From the IMG/VR virus record IMGVR_UViG_3300017708_000104, positions 1-36,314 of that record: a stretch of DNA of 36,314 nt; one strand, given 5' to 3'. Of this stretch, positions 23,742-32,015 are shown piece by piece. The stretch comes from a virus. The translations under genes were made by a program, and so were the position numbers. How positions within the stretch are numbered: the stretch's first letter is position 1; the number at the start of each line of letters is the position of its first letter. Below the pieces are notes generated by a model. It saw only the letters and a list, made by a program, of their open reading frames with translations, ran no database searches and was not told the origin of the DNA.

Positions 23742-24799
23742 AAGTAGCAATATTAAATGATACCCATTGCGGTGTCAGAAACTCAAGCGATATTTTTTTA
23801 CAATACCAAGAAAGGTTTTATGAAGAAGTATTTTTCCCTTATTTAAAAGAGCATGGTATTACAAATATCCTGCATCTAGGAGATTATTATGAGCACAGAA
23901 AATTCGTTAACTTTAAAGCACTCAATGCTAATCGTAAGCATTTTCTTGAGCCTATGCGTGATTCAGGTATTACCATGGATATTATACCCGGAAATCACGA
24001 TGTATATTTTAAAAACACAAATGAACTTTGCTCACTTAAGGAGCTTTTAGGTTACTTTACATCCAATGTTAATATCATTATGGAACCAACTGTATTAGAT
24101 TACGATGGTTTAGGAGTTGCTGTTATACCTTGGATAAATAATGCTAACTATGAACAATATACTAAATGGGCAATGCAATGCAAAGCACCAATACTCGGCG
24201 CACATTTAGAATTAAAAGGTTTTGATATGATGGCAGGTATGCCTAACCCACACGGAATGAATGCGGACGTATTCTCTAGATTTGAAATGGTTCTATCTGG
24301 ACATTTCCACACAAAATCTAGCCAAGAGAATGTACACTATTTAGGTTCACAAATGGAATTTACCTGGGCAGATGTAGACGATCCAAAATATTTTCATATA
24401 CTAGATACCGAGACAAGAGAAATTACTCCTGTTAGGAATCCAATTACTATGTTTAAAAAGATAGTATATGATGATAGTAAAACTGATTATAACGAAGTAG
24501 ATGTTAGCCAATATGAGAAACATTTTATTAAGTTAATAGTTTTAAAGAAAGACGATTTATACATGTTCGATAAGTTCATAGATAAATTACAGAGCATAGA
24601 AACATATGAATTAAAGATTGCAGAATCTTTTGAAGAGTATCTAGGAGAAAGCGTTGAAGACGAGAAAATATCCCTAGAAGATACAACCCAACTTCTAGAT
24701 TCCTATGTTGATGCAGTAGAAACCGATCTGGATAAAGATCACATTAAGGTAGAGTTGCGTAAGTTATATACGGAGGCACAAAACCTAGAGGTAGTATAA
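23738..24799 (+). CDS. 47: Recombination nuclease subunit gp47-like (Mre11/SbcD type)
   Basis: 353 residues (T4 gp47 339). Metallophosphoesterase motifs: LNDTHCG with D8 and H10, LGDYYEHR with D49, GNHDVY (85-90), then GAHLE and SGHFHTKS further on. All catalytic metal ligands are in place. With gp46 it forms the Mre11/Rad50-like complex that resects DNA ends for recombination-dependent replication and helps degrade host DNA. It overlaps the small gene before and the small membrane gene after, so the four genes are tightly coupled. Confidence 0.95.
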   Translation: MKVAILNDTHCGVRNSSDIFLQYQERFYEEVFFPYLKEHGITNILHLGDYYEHRKFVNFKALNANRKHFLEPMRDSGITMDIIPGNHDVYFKNTNELCSLKELLGYFTSNVNIIMEPTVLDYDGLGVAVIPWINNANYEQYTKWAMQCKAPILGAHLELKGFDMMAGMPNPHGMNADVFSRFEMVLSGHFHTKSSQENVHYLGSQMEFTWADVDDPKYFHILDTETREITPVRNPITMFKKIVYDDSKTDYNEVDVSQYEKHFIKLIVLKKDDLYMFDKFIDKLQSIETYELKIAESFEEYLGESVEDEKISLEDTTQLLDSYVDAVETDLDKDHIKVELRKLYTEAQNLEVV

Positions 24800-24939
24800 T
24801 GGAAGCAATAATACTGATACCAATAATGTGGATTGTTATGGCAGCAATATTTTTGCTTTTAACTAAATCACAAGCAGGTACAAAAGGAATCCCAAAAGAC
24901 GGAGAACAATCAGAAACTAGGAAAGATTATATAGTATGA
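24799..24939 (+). CDS. Small single-pass membrane protein between gp47 and gp46
   Basis: 46 residues: IILIPIMWIVMAAIFLLLT at about 3-21 is one clear membrane helix, followed by a polar C-terminal tail (KGIPKDGEQSETRKDY). The ATG overlaps the last base of the gp47 stop (TAATG) and its own stop overlaps the gp46 ATG (ATGA). These perfect couplings argue that it is a real gene despite its size. Function unknown; T4 also carries small genes near 46 and 47, but sequence similarity is not claimed. Confidence 0.7.
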   Translation: MEAIILIPIMWIVMAAIFLLLTKSQAGTKGIPKDGEQSETRKDYIV

Positions 24940-26651
24940 TAAACTTTAAATCATGTAAGTGGCAGAACTTTCTGTCCACGGGTAACGACCCGATTGAAAT
25001 CAAATTAGATAAATCACCAACAACATTAATTGTAGGACAAAACGGGGCAGGTAAATCTACTTTATTAGATGCATTATCTTTTGCTTTGTTTAACAAACCC
25101 CATAGAGATATAAACAAAAACCAATTAATCAATAGTATTAATGGAAAGAAAACTGTGGTAGAAGTAGAATTTTCTATAGGTAACCAAGACTTTAGAGTTG
25201 TTCGTGGTATTAAACCAGCACGGTTTGAAATATGGCAAAACAATAATATGATTAATCAAGCAGCTAATGCTAGAGATTTTCAAAAGTTCTTAGAACAAAA
25301 CATATTAAAATTAAACCATAAATCATTCCACCAAGTGGTTGTATTAGGATCTAGTTCTTTTATTCCTTTTATGCAATTACCTGCTTGGTCACGTAGATCA
25401 GTTATAGAAGACTTACTAGATATTAATATCTTTTCTAAGATGAATACATTATTAAAAGAACGTAACTCCAAAATAAAAGATGAGTTAGTTGATATTAACC
25501 ATAGGATAGAATTAGTTAAAACAAAGATAACTGGTCAAAGTAAGTACATTAAAGATTTACAATCTCTTAACCAAGACCAAATAGAAAAGAAACAAGATTC
25601 TATTAGCGTGCATAAAAAAGAAATAAAAGAAACATTCGAAGAAAGTAAAACGCTCGGCAAGAATTTAGAGACCATGTTAAAAGTGGAGGATAAACGGTAT
25701 AAAACTAATAACGACGAAATGTCCAATTTAAAGTCCCACGACCTCCAGCATACGGCAAAGATTAAAGATCTAGTAAGCCAAGCAAGATTCTATGAAGACA
25801 ACGATCATTGCCCAACTTGCGATCAAGATATAGGCCAAGAATTAAAAGATACTAAGATAGATGAGATTAAGAAATCTGCGGCAGATGTACAGCAGGAAAA
25901 GGTATTACTTACTAAACAAATGGAAGATACCAAAGCAGAGATACAAGATGTTCAGAATAAAATTAATCAACTAAGACAGAAACAAACAAAGATTAATTCT
26001 AATAATGAAAAGATAACTGTATTACAAAAAGAAATAGATCGTATACAGAAAGAGATTAATCAGTTATCTAGCGCCACAGGCGATGTATCTAAAGCTAAGA
26101 AAGAATTAAATAGTGCTAGAAAATCAAGAGAAGATCTAACCGAAAAGAAATTAGAGTATGTAGAAGAAAGAACATATAATGAAGTTATTGGGGAAATGCT
26201 TAAAGACACAGGTATTAAAACTAAGGTCATTAAGCAGTATCTCCCTGTCATGAATAGGCTAATTAACCAATACCTACAGATATTAGATTTCTTCGTGGCA
26301 TTCCACTTAGATGAAAACTTTAATGAAACAATTAGATCTAGACACAGGGATAGTTTTAACTATAGTTCTTTTTCTGAAGGTGAGAAACAAAGAATAGATT
26401 TAAGTTTATTATTTACTTGGAGACAAATAGCTAAGTTAAAGAATAGTGCAGCTACTAACCTATTGGTCCTCGATGAAACATTCGATAGTTCATTAGACCA
26501 TGATGGTATAGAAAGCTTAACTAAAATACTATCTACATTAGAAGATGGGACCAACGTATTCATTATATCTCACAAAGGTGACATACTTGAAAATAAATTC
26601 CGTTCTAAGATAGAATTCTTTAAACAAAAGAATTTCAGTAAAATTAAGTAA
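24936..26651 (+). CDS. 46: Recombination nuclease ATPase subunit gp46-like (Rad50/SbcC type)
   Basis: 571 residues (T4 gp46 560). N-terminal ATPase half with Walker A GQNGAGKST (34-42). A long coiled coil (about 175-425) is interrupted by the zinc hook C292-x2-C295 (HCPTCDQ). The C-terminal half carries the ABC signature FSEGEKQRID and Walker B LLVLDETFDSSLD, followed by a switch histidine (IISHKGD). It dimerises with gp47 and processes DNA ends. The gene ends the operon; a structured 195-base gap with hairpins and promoter P3 follows. Confidence 0.96.
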   Translation: MINFKSCKWQNFLSTGNDPIEIKLDKSPTTLIVGQNGAGKSTLLDALSFALFNKPHRDINKNQLINSINGKKTVVEVEFSIGNQDFRVVRGIKPARFEIWQNNNMINQAANARDFQKFLEQNILKLNHKSFHQVVVLGSSSFIPFMQLPAWSRRSVIEDLLDINIFSKMNTLLKERNSKIKDELVDINHRIELVKTKITGQSKYIKDLQSLNQDQIEKKQDSISVHKKEIKETFEESKTLGKNLETMLKVEDKRYKTNNDEMSNLKSHDLQHTAKIKDLVSQARFYEDNDHCPTCDQDIGQELKDTKIDEIKKSAADVQQEKVLLTKQMEDTKAEIQDVQNKINQLRQKQTKINSNNEKITVLQKEIDRIQKEINQLSSATGDVSKAKKELNSARKSREDLTEKKLEYVEERTYNEVIGEMLKDTGIKTKVIKQYLPVMNRLINQYLQILDFFVAFHLDENFNETIRSRHRDSFNYSSFSEGEKQRIDLSLLFTWRQIAKLKNSAATNLLVLDETFDSSLDHDGIESLTKILSTLEDGTNVFIISHKGDILENKFRSKIEFFKQKNFSKIK

Positions 26652-26689
26652 AAACGGACTCACTAGCGTGCGCCTAAGCGATTCTTTTG

Positions 26690-26718
26690 AGGGGGTCCTT
26701 AGTGTTAGTATGCCCCCT
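26690..26718 (+). other. G5/C5 inverted repeat after gp46
   Basis: AGGGGG (26690-26695) and CCCCCT (26713-26718) form a 6-bp stem around a 17-base loop. A T-run begins about ten bases later (26728-26734). Possible terminator or processing site after gp46. Confidence 0.4.
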
Positions 26719-26744
26719 AAACCAAGGTTTTTTTGGGAGTTTCG

Positions 26745-26764
26745 TCACGTTTACGTGAATTTTT
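26745..26764 (+). terminator. Terminator-like hairpin before P3
   Basis: TCACG, loop TTTA, CGTGA, then ATTTTTT. A short 5-bp stem with a T-run; a related TCAC/GTGA hairpin stands before P4. Confidence 0.5.
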
Positions 26765-26785
26765 AAAAATAAATGCAAAAAAAGG

Positions 26786-26814
26786 TATACATTAGGTTAA
26801 AACTACGGTATAAT
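26786..26814 (+). promoter_or_regulatory. Sigma70-type promoter P3 (VWA protein)
   Basis: TATACA at 26786-26791 (a variant -35), 17 bp, GG-extended TATAAT at 26809-26814; AAGGAG ribosome site follows before ATG 26847. Confidence 0.8.
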
Positions 26815-26846
26815 ACACCCATACTTTAAAAAAATAAGGAGTTTTA

Positions 26847-29075
26847 ATGTTACAATCATCTATATTACCAAAGCTACTAGCTAAAGAAGATATTACTATT
26901 AGACATGGTAACTACCATACTGCCTGGTTCGATGTTAAGAATAGGGTCTTAGGATTACCTAATTGGAAAGATATGGGTAAAGATGTTTATGACCTATTAT
27001 GTGGTCACGAAGTTGGTCACGCATTATTTACTCCTGAGTCTGGATGGCATGATAGCCCAGAAAAATTAAAAGGTGCTCCAAGATCTTACTTAAATGTTAT
27101 CGAAGATGCTAGAATAGAAAGAGACATTAGATCAACATATCCAGGACTTACTGGTCCTATGCAAAGAGGATATAAAGAATTACTTAAAAGAGAATTCTTC
27201 GGTGATATATACAATTTAGATTGGGATGAGGTAAAACTTATTGATAAGATTAACCTTAAAACTAAATTAGGTTCTTTATTAGATGTACCATTTAATTCAG
27301 AAGAAAAAGTATTCTTGGATAGAGCTTATGCTAACCAAACTTGGGACGAAGTGGTTCAATTAGCAAAAGACATCCTAATTTATACACAAGAAAACCAAGA
27401 CGAATTACTTCAACCTCAAGAAATTCCTCAGGTCGTACAAGATCTTTTGGACCAGATTGAAGAAAAAGAACAAGATCAGGAAGATCAGGGCCCACAACAA
27501 GGTCACGATGATTACCCTGCCGACCAAGAAGAAGATTCAGAAGAAGGATCAGATGAAAGTTCAAGCTCCACGGATGAGACAGAGAGCTCAAGCCAAGAAG
27601 ATGTCGAATCATCTGATTCTTCTGAAGATGCAGAACAAGGAGAACCAACATTAGAAGAACTAAAAGAAGAGCTACAAAGAATTTCGTCTCAGCCAGAGCA
27701 TCAGCCAGACGCAGATGTTTCAGAAACAGACGAGGCATTTAGATCTAAAGAGGAAACTCTTATCGATAAAGGTGAGGATGGCGAAGGTTATACCGTAATA
27801 AACGAGCTAAGACCTTTCCACATTAAAAATGCTGTTATTGATTATAAAGATTTAAAAAAGAAAAGAGATGAAAAAGCATCTAGATTAGAAATCAATGTTG
27901 ACCCAACAGATGCAGAATTCAAACAGTATGTAAAAGAAACCAAAAGATCTGTTAATTTTGCTGTTAAAGAATTCGAGCAAAGAAAAGCAGCCTTTAGATA
28001 TACAAGAGCAACAACTGCTAAAACTGGCAGATTGGATGTTGGTAAGCTTTGGGCTTATAAAACTTCAGAAGATATATTTGCACAAGTTACAACATTAGCA
28101 GATGCAAAAAGCCATGGCATGATAATGCTCGTAGACTTTTCTGGTTCTATGTCAAGCTCAATGCCTTATGTAATGGATCAGCTTTTACATATGGTTCACT
28201 TCTGTAAAGCAATTAATATACCATTCGACGTATATGGTTTCACTACAAATAACACAGCATTTAGCTACGAGAGAGATGGATTTATTCAACAAATACAAGA
28301 TGGCGATATGGATATGCAAAACCTTTCTATGCCTCTTATTTGTTCTTCATCATTAAAGAAAAAAGATTTTAATGATTCTATTCATCACATGTATCTTAGA
28401 ATGAAAGATAACTACTGGGGTGATTCATGCCCACTAGCTAGAGAAGAAGAATATGGTTCAACTCCTCTTAACCAAGCTATTATAGTTTCACACCACCTAA
28501 TTAAAGAGTTTGTAGCTAAGCACGGAATAGAGAAAATGAACTTTGTTACTTTCACAGATGGTGATGCTAATGGTATGTATTCCACACAAGACGAAAAGCT
28601 CAGGGATAAAAAGATTAGCCTGGGTCGTTATGGTAAAAGAATTGCTATTATAAACAAAAAGAAAGTAGAGCTAGATTCTTATGCTCCTACTGATTCCCTT
28701 CTAGAAAATATGGCTAAATCCTTAAAAGTAAAAACAATGGGATTCTTTATGGCAGATGATGCTTACCACTTTAGAAATAGAATTAGCAGATTATCACACT
28801 ATTGTGAAACAGATGGTTATGATTCCGAATTTAGAAAAGAATGCACTAAAGAATACACTAAGAATAAGTGCGTACATAGAGCAAACGCTTTTGGTTATGA
28901 TAACTACTACTTACTAAAAGGTGGTAAAACATTATCAGCTCAGAACGAAGAGTTCGACGAAAAGGTTACAGAAGATATGAGCGATGCTCAAATCAGAACA
29001 GCATTTAAAAAGTTCAGCAAGGGCAAGAAAACAAACAAAGTCCTAATGACATCAATCGGTCAAGCAGTTGCTTAA
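26847..29075 (+). CDS. VWA-domain protein with HExxH metalloprotease motif (CobT-like)
   Basis: 742 residues in three parts. The N-terminal domain holds a zinc-protease motif HEVGH at 54-58 followed by NVIEDARIERD (83-93), whose Glu could be the third zinc ligand. Residues about 205-300 are a Ser/Glu/Asp-rich disordered linker. The C-terminal von Willebrand A domain has a complete MIDAS start DFSGSMS (D430, S432, S434) and the later FTDGDANG loop. CobT-like VWA proteins act with MoxR/CobS-type AAA+ ATPases, one of which is encoded next door. No CobN chelatase subunit is seen, so protein remodelling or proteolysis is more likely than cobalt insertion. Own promoter P3 and AAGGAG site. Confidence 0.85.
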   Translation: MLQSSILPKLLAKEDITIRHGNYHTAWFDVKNRVLGLPNWKDMGKDVYDLLCGHEVGHALFTPESGWHDSPEKLKGAPRSYLNVIEDARIERDIRSTYPGLTGPMQRGYKELLKREFFGDIYNLDWDEVKLIDKINLKTKLGSLLDVPFNSEEKVFLDRAYANQTWDEVVQLAKDILIYTQENQDELLQPQEIPQVVQDLLDQIEEKEQDQEDQGPQQGHDDYPADQEEDSEEGSDESSSSTDETESSSQEDVESSDSSEDAEQGEPTLEELKEELQRISSQPEHQPDADVSETDEAFRSKEETLIDKGEDGEGYTVINELRPFHIKNAVIDYKDLKKKRDEKASRLEINVDPTDAEFKQYVKETKRSVNFAVKEFEQRKAAFRYTRATTAKTGRLDVGKLWAYKTSEDIFAQVTTLADAKSHGMIMLVDFSGSMSSSMPYVMDQLLHMVHFCKAINIPFDVYGFTTNNTAFSYERDGFIQQIQDGDMDMQNLSMPLICSSSLKKKDFNDSIHHMYLRMKDNYWGDSCPLAREEEYGSTPLNQAIIVSHHLIKEFVAKHGIEKMNFVTFTDGDANGMYSTQDEKLRDKKISLGRYGKRIAIINKKKVELDSYAPTDSLLENMAKSLKVKTMGFFMADDAYHFRNRISRLSHYCETDGYDSEFRKECTKEYTKNKCVHRANAFGYDNYYLLKGGKTLSAQNEEFDEKVTEDMSDAQIRTAFKKFSKGKKTNKVLMTSIGQAVA

Positions 29076-29085
29076 TACCCTTACG

Positions 29086-29105
29086 TCACAATTTCGTGAA
29101 CTTTT
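29086..29105 (+). terminator. Terminator-like hairpin before P4
   Basis: TCAC (29086-29089), loop AATTTC, GTGA (29096-29099), then ACTTTTC. A weak 4-bp stem in the same position relative to P4 as the hairpin before P3. Confidence 0.35.
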
Positions 29106-29116
29106 CAAATTAGGGG

Positions 29117-29145
29117 TTTACATCCCCTCAAAAATACGGTATAAT
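29117..29145 (+). promoter_or_regulatory. Sigma70-type promoter P4 (AAA+ ATPase)
   Basis: TTTACA at 29117-29122, 17 bp, GG-extended TATAAT at 29140-29145, followed by ATAAGGAG before ATG 29182. Confidence 0.87.
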
Positions 29146-29181
29146 ATACATATAATTTCAAAAAGATAAGGAGTCTATATA

Positions 29182-30357
29182 ATGAAAGAAATGAGAATAT
29201 CAACACAAAGGATCTTAGCAGAAATCTCTACTAAGTTCCCAGGTCAAACGGATTTCCGTAGGGCCATAATCGAAGACGTGGCAAAGTCCATGGGCTTCAC
29301 CGCTAAGGATTATTATCCTTTACTTAAACCAGAAAACAGAGTTAAGATTGGTACTTACTCTTTAGATGGTTTACTTCCTGAACCAGCAGAACAAGCTCCG
29401 GCAGCTACGGATAAAATCCCAGCTACTGCGGCTCAAATGCAATCTATTGTTAGCGATGAAAGATCATACGCAACAGTAGATCCTACATTCGTTCCATGGG
29501 GTTCTTTCAAAGACATTACACAGATTATTAAATCTGGAATGTTTTATCCTACATACGTTTCTGGTTTATCTGGAAATGGTAAAACATTTATGATTGAGCA
29601 AGCATGTGCTAAAATTGGTAAAGAATTCATTAGAGTTCAAATCAACCCTGAAACAGATGAGGATGATTTACTTGGTGGATTTAGATTGATTAACGGCGAA
29701 ACAGTCTTTGCTAAAGGCCCAGTTCTAAAAGCTATGGAAAATGGCGCAATACTTCTACTCGATGAAATCGATAGAGCTACTAACAAGATTATGTGTCTTC
29801 AAGGTATCTTAGAAGGTAAGCCAGTCCTAGTTAAAAAGACCGGTGAAACAATTACACCTAAAAAAGGTTTCAACGTATTCGCAACAGCGAACACTAAAGG
29901 TAAAGGTTCCGATGATGGAAGATTTACAGCAGCTTCTATTATCGATGAAGCTTTCCTAGAAAGATTTACTATCTCAGTGGATCAGCAATTCCCTTCCGCT
30001 GCTATTGAAAAGAAAATCCTTTCTAAGCATATGGATAAATTCGATGTTCAAGATGATGAGTTTGTACAAAAGCTTGTTACTTGGGCAGATATAATTAGAA
30101 AAACATTTTATGATGATGGCGTAGATGAAGTTATCTCAACTAGAAGGCTTTGCCACGTAGTTCAAACTTTCTCTATCTTCAAAGATAAAATGAAATCAAT
30201 CGACCTATGTATTTCAAGGTTCGATGATGATACAAAACTAGCATTCTTGGATCTATACACGAAAGTAGATTCAGGTGCTCAACTAGATTATGGCCAACCT
30301 GAGAATGAGGTCGATCTAGAAGACTTAGCAAACGAGGAATATAATGACAAAATCTAA
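29182..30357 (+). CDS. MoxR/CobS-like AAA+ ATPase
   Basis: 391 residues. After a 100-residue N-terminal part comes an AAA+ core: Walker A GLSGNGKT (128-135), TDEDDLLGGFRL (158-169), Walker B AILLLDEID (189-197), sensor FATANTKGKG, and an arginine-finger region FLERFTI. The TDEDDLLGG insert is characteristic of the MoxR/CobS branch. In cyanophages the homologue is usually labelled cobS (cobaltochelatase subunit), but a general MoxR role as chaperone motor working on the adjacent VWA protein fits this context better. It has its own promoter P4 and overlaps the next gene by 14 bases. Confidence 0.9.
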   Translation: MKEMRISTQRILAEISTKFPGQTDFRRAIIEDVAKSMGFTAKDYYPLLKPENRVKIGTYSLDGLLPEPAEQAPAATDKIPATAAQMQSIVSDERSYATVDPTFVPWGSFKDITQIIKSGMFYPTYVSGLSGNGKTFMIEQACAKIGKEFIRVQINPETDEDDLLGGFRLINGETVFAKGPVLKAMENGAILLLDEIDRATNKIMCLQGILEGKPVLVKKTGETITPKKGFNVFATANTKGKGSDDGRFTAASIIDEAFLERFTISVDQQFPSAAIEKKILSKHMDKFDVQDDEFVQKLVTWADIIRKTFYDDGVDEVISTRRLCHVVQTFSIFKDKMKSIDLCISRFDDDTKLAFLDLYTKVDSGAQLDYGQPENEVDLEDLANEEYNDKI

Positions 30358-30634
30358 AGTAGATTATAAGTTTAACGAAGGAGCTCTTATTGAAGAGCTC
30401 CAAGAATATATCGACCAAACCTATGGTGGACACTATTCTAAAAACAAATTCCAATCAACAGAATTTATCTCTGACTGCGGTCATGGTATAGGTTTTGCTA
30501 TTGGAAACATACTTAAGTATGCACAGAGATACGGTCGTAAAGGCCATAGGACTGATCATAGAAAAGATCTTATGAAAGTATTACATTACGCAATTATCGC
30601 GCTTAGCGAACACGACAAGGATATAAAATTATGA
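30344..30634 (+). CDS. DUF3310-like small phage protein
   Basis: 96 residues. GGHYSKNKFQSTEFI near the start and FAIGNILKYAQRYGRKG, then HRKDLMKVLHYAIIAL in the C-terminal half, follow the pattern of DUF3310: HY near the N-terminus, GNxxKYxxRxxxKG, then a K/R-rich helix. These are common in phages and sometimes annotated as nucleotide-kinase-like; function is not established. The spacing of the N-terminal part differs from the commonest versions, so the family call is moderate. It overlaps the AAA+ gene and the hydrolase gene, hence is co-translated. Confidence 0.65.
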   Translation: MTKSKVDYKFNEGALIEELQEYIDQTYGGHYSKNKFQSTEFISDCGHGIGFAIGNILKYAQRYGRKGHRTDHRKDLMKVLHYAIIALSEHDKDIKL

Positions 30635-31170
30635 AAAAGATACCACCAATTTGGTCATCCGAATCTAAATGGTTTGTTCCATTCCATATATGTATGATGA
30701 TATTAGTATTTTTAACGCTCATGACATTTTCAATGTATGCAAAGAGCAGTGATGAGAACGGGGATAGATATTGCTTAGCACAAAACATTTATTTCGAAGC
30801 TGCTAATCAACCACAAGCAGGAAGAATGGCAGTTGCACATGTAGTTCTAAACAGAGTTCAAGATGGGCAATTTCCTAATACAGTTTGTGATGTAATTTAT
30901 CAAGCTAAGTGGAAAGAGAACTGGAAAGGTAACATGATGCCAGTTAGAAACAAATGCCAATTTAGTTGGTTCTGTGATGGTAAATCAGATGAACCTACAG
31001 ATAGTGTTACCTGGATGGAATCAATTAAATTAGCTGGATGGATATTAGATGGGTCTTACCCTGATATTACAGAAGGCGCTTTATGGTATCATACTACAAC
31101 AGTAGATCCTTACTGGAATGATTACTTAACTTCAACCGTGATAATTAATGACCATGTTTTTTACAAATAA
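30631..31170 (+). CDS. SleB-like cell wall hydrolase with N-terminal membrane anchor
   Basis: 179 residues. Residues about 17-37 (PFHICMMILVFLTLMTFSMY) form one hydrophobic segment: either a signal-anchor (SAR-type) or an uncleaved signal peptide. The domain after it has CLAQNIYFEAANQP with a probable catalytic Glu (E56), MAVAHVVLNRV, CQFSWFCDG (109-117) and GALWYHTT. This is the SleB/Hydrolase_2 pattern of enzymes that cut peptidoglycan glycan strands. It is a candidate endolysin able to reach the periplasm by its own anchor. It overlaps the DUF3310-like gene by 4 bases and lies in an early operon, which is odd for a lysis gene. Confidence 0.85.
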   Translation: MKKIPPIWSSESKWFVPFHICMMILVFLTLMTFSMYAKSSDENGDRYCLAQNIYFEAANQPQAGRMAVAHVVLNRVQDGQFPNTVCDVIYQAKWKENWKGNMMPVRNKCQFSWFCDGKSDEPTDSVTWMESIKLAGWILDGSYPDITEGALWYHTTTVDPYWNDYLTSTVIINDHVFYK

Positions 31171-31174
31171 GGGA

Positions 31175-31203
31175 TTTACTTTCGTCACGAACTATGGTAT
31201 AAT
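31175..31203 (+). promoter_or_regulatory. Sigma70-type promoter P5 (gp45)
   Basis: TTTACT at 31175-31180, 17 bp, GG-extended TATAAT at 31198-31203. The spacer contains the inverted repeat TTCG-TCA-CGAA, which could be an operator. Confidence 0.87.
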
Positions 31204-31232
31204 GGTACCATTAAATAAAAAAGGAATATATT

Positions 31233-31907
31233 ATGCAACTATCTAATGATACAGTAGAAGTCTTAAAAAACTTTTCTACAATAAATCCAAATCTGGTTAT
31301 TGAACCAGGACAAAAGATTCAAACAATATCTGAATCTAAAACCGTAATGGCTAAAGCAGAAATCGTGGAAGACTTTCCTAATCAAGTTGGGATATATGAT
31401 CTAAATGAATTTCTTTCTGTTCTTAACCTAATCGAATCACCCTCTTTAGATTTTAAAGATAAATATTTAACCGTTAGTGGAGGAAGTAATATAGCACAGC
31501 AAGTTCAATACTTCTATTCGAATACTGAAATACTTACAACCCCACAAAAAGATATTAATATGCCAGAGGTAGATGTTGGTGTTACTTTATCAGAAGACAT
31601 GCTCGCTAAATTAAAACAAGCATCTTCTGTATTAGGACATTCAGATCTAAGCCTAACCGGTAACGATGGTTCAGTTGAAGCTATTATCTTTGATGTAAAA
31701 GATTCAACTAGTAATACTTTCACTTTAAATATCCAATCGGATAATAATATAACAAGTGACTTTAACTTCGATTTTAATATTGGTAACCTAAAGTTAATCC
31801 CAGGAGATTACTTCGTTTCGTTATCATCTAAGAAAATATCCCATTGGCAGAACCTAAATTTCCCAGTGGAATATTTCGTTGCTTTAGAGCAATCAACAAG
31901 TTTTTAA
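31233..31907 (+). CDS. 45: Sliding clamp gp45-like
   Basis: 224 residues (T4 gp45 228). The start MQLSNDTVEVLKNFSTINPN is the classic clamp N-terminus. EIVEDFPNQVGIYDLNEFLS and the end FPVEYFVALEQSTSF also match. The protein forms the trimeric ring that tethers polymerase gp43 and also acts with gp55 as mobile enhancer of late transcription. It has its own promoter P5 with an AAGGAAT ribosome site, giving early expression. The gp44/gp62 loader genes follow, separated by two small genes not found at this place in T4. Confidence 0.95.
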   Translation: MQLSNDTVEVLKNFSTINPNLVIEPGQKIQTISESKTVMAKAEIVEDFPNQVGIYDLNEFLSVLNLIESPSLDFKDKYLTVSGGSNIAQQVQYFYSNTEILTTPQKDINMPEVDVGVTLSEDMLAKLKQASSVLGHSDLSLTGNDGSVEAIIFDVKDSTSNTFTLNIQSDNNITSDFNFDFNIGNLKLIPGDYFVSLSSKKISHWQNLNFPVEYFVALEQSTSF

Positions 31908-31909
31908 TG

Positions 31910-31917
31910 TATAAATA
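31910..31917 (+). promoter_or_regulatory. T4-type late promoter (82-residue gene)
   Basis: Exact TATAAATA just after the gp45 stop, about 100 bases upstream of ATG 32016. It would allow late expression of the small gene and possibly of the clamp loader genes. Confidence 0.6.
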
Positions 31918-31933
31918 TATGCATCAAAAGAAT

Positions 31934-31982
31934 TCTCCATTTAATTATGGAGATAATGGTGGAGGTGCGAATAATCGGCCTC
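31934..31982 (+). other. Tandem hairpins in a late leader
   Basis: TCTCCAT and ATGGAGA (31934-31953) make a 7-bp perfect stem. GAGGT(G)CGA and TCGGCCTC (31962-31982) make an 8-bp stem with one bulge and one G-U pair around an ATAA loop. Both lie between the late promoter and the ribosome site of the gene at 32016. Confidence 0.55.
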
Positions 31983-32015
31983 TCAAATTAGTCTACTTTG
32001 CAAAGGAGAAATAAT

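Noticed and set aside
31907-32014. 35-codon ORF starting with TAATG overlap after gp45
   Set aside because: It covers a late promoter box and two hairpins that explain the sequence better, and the product is polar without any recognisable feature. Kept only as a possibility within a finding.
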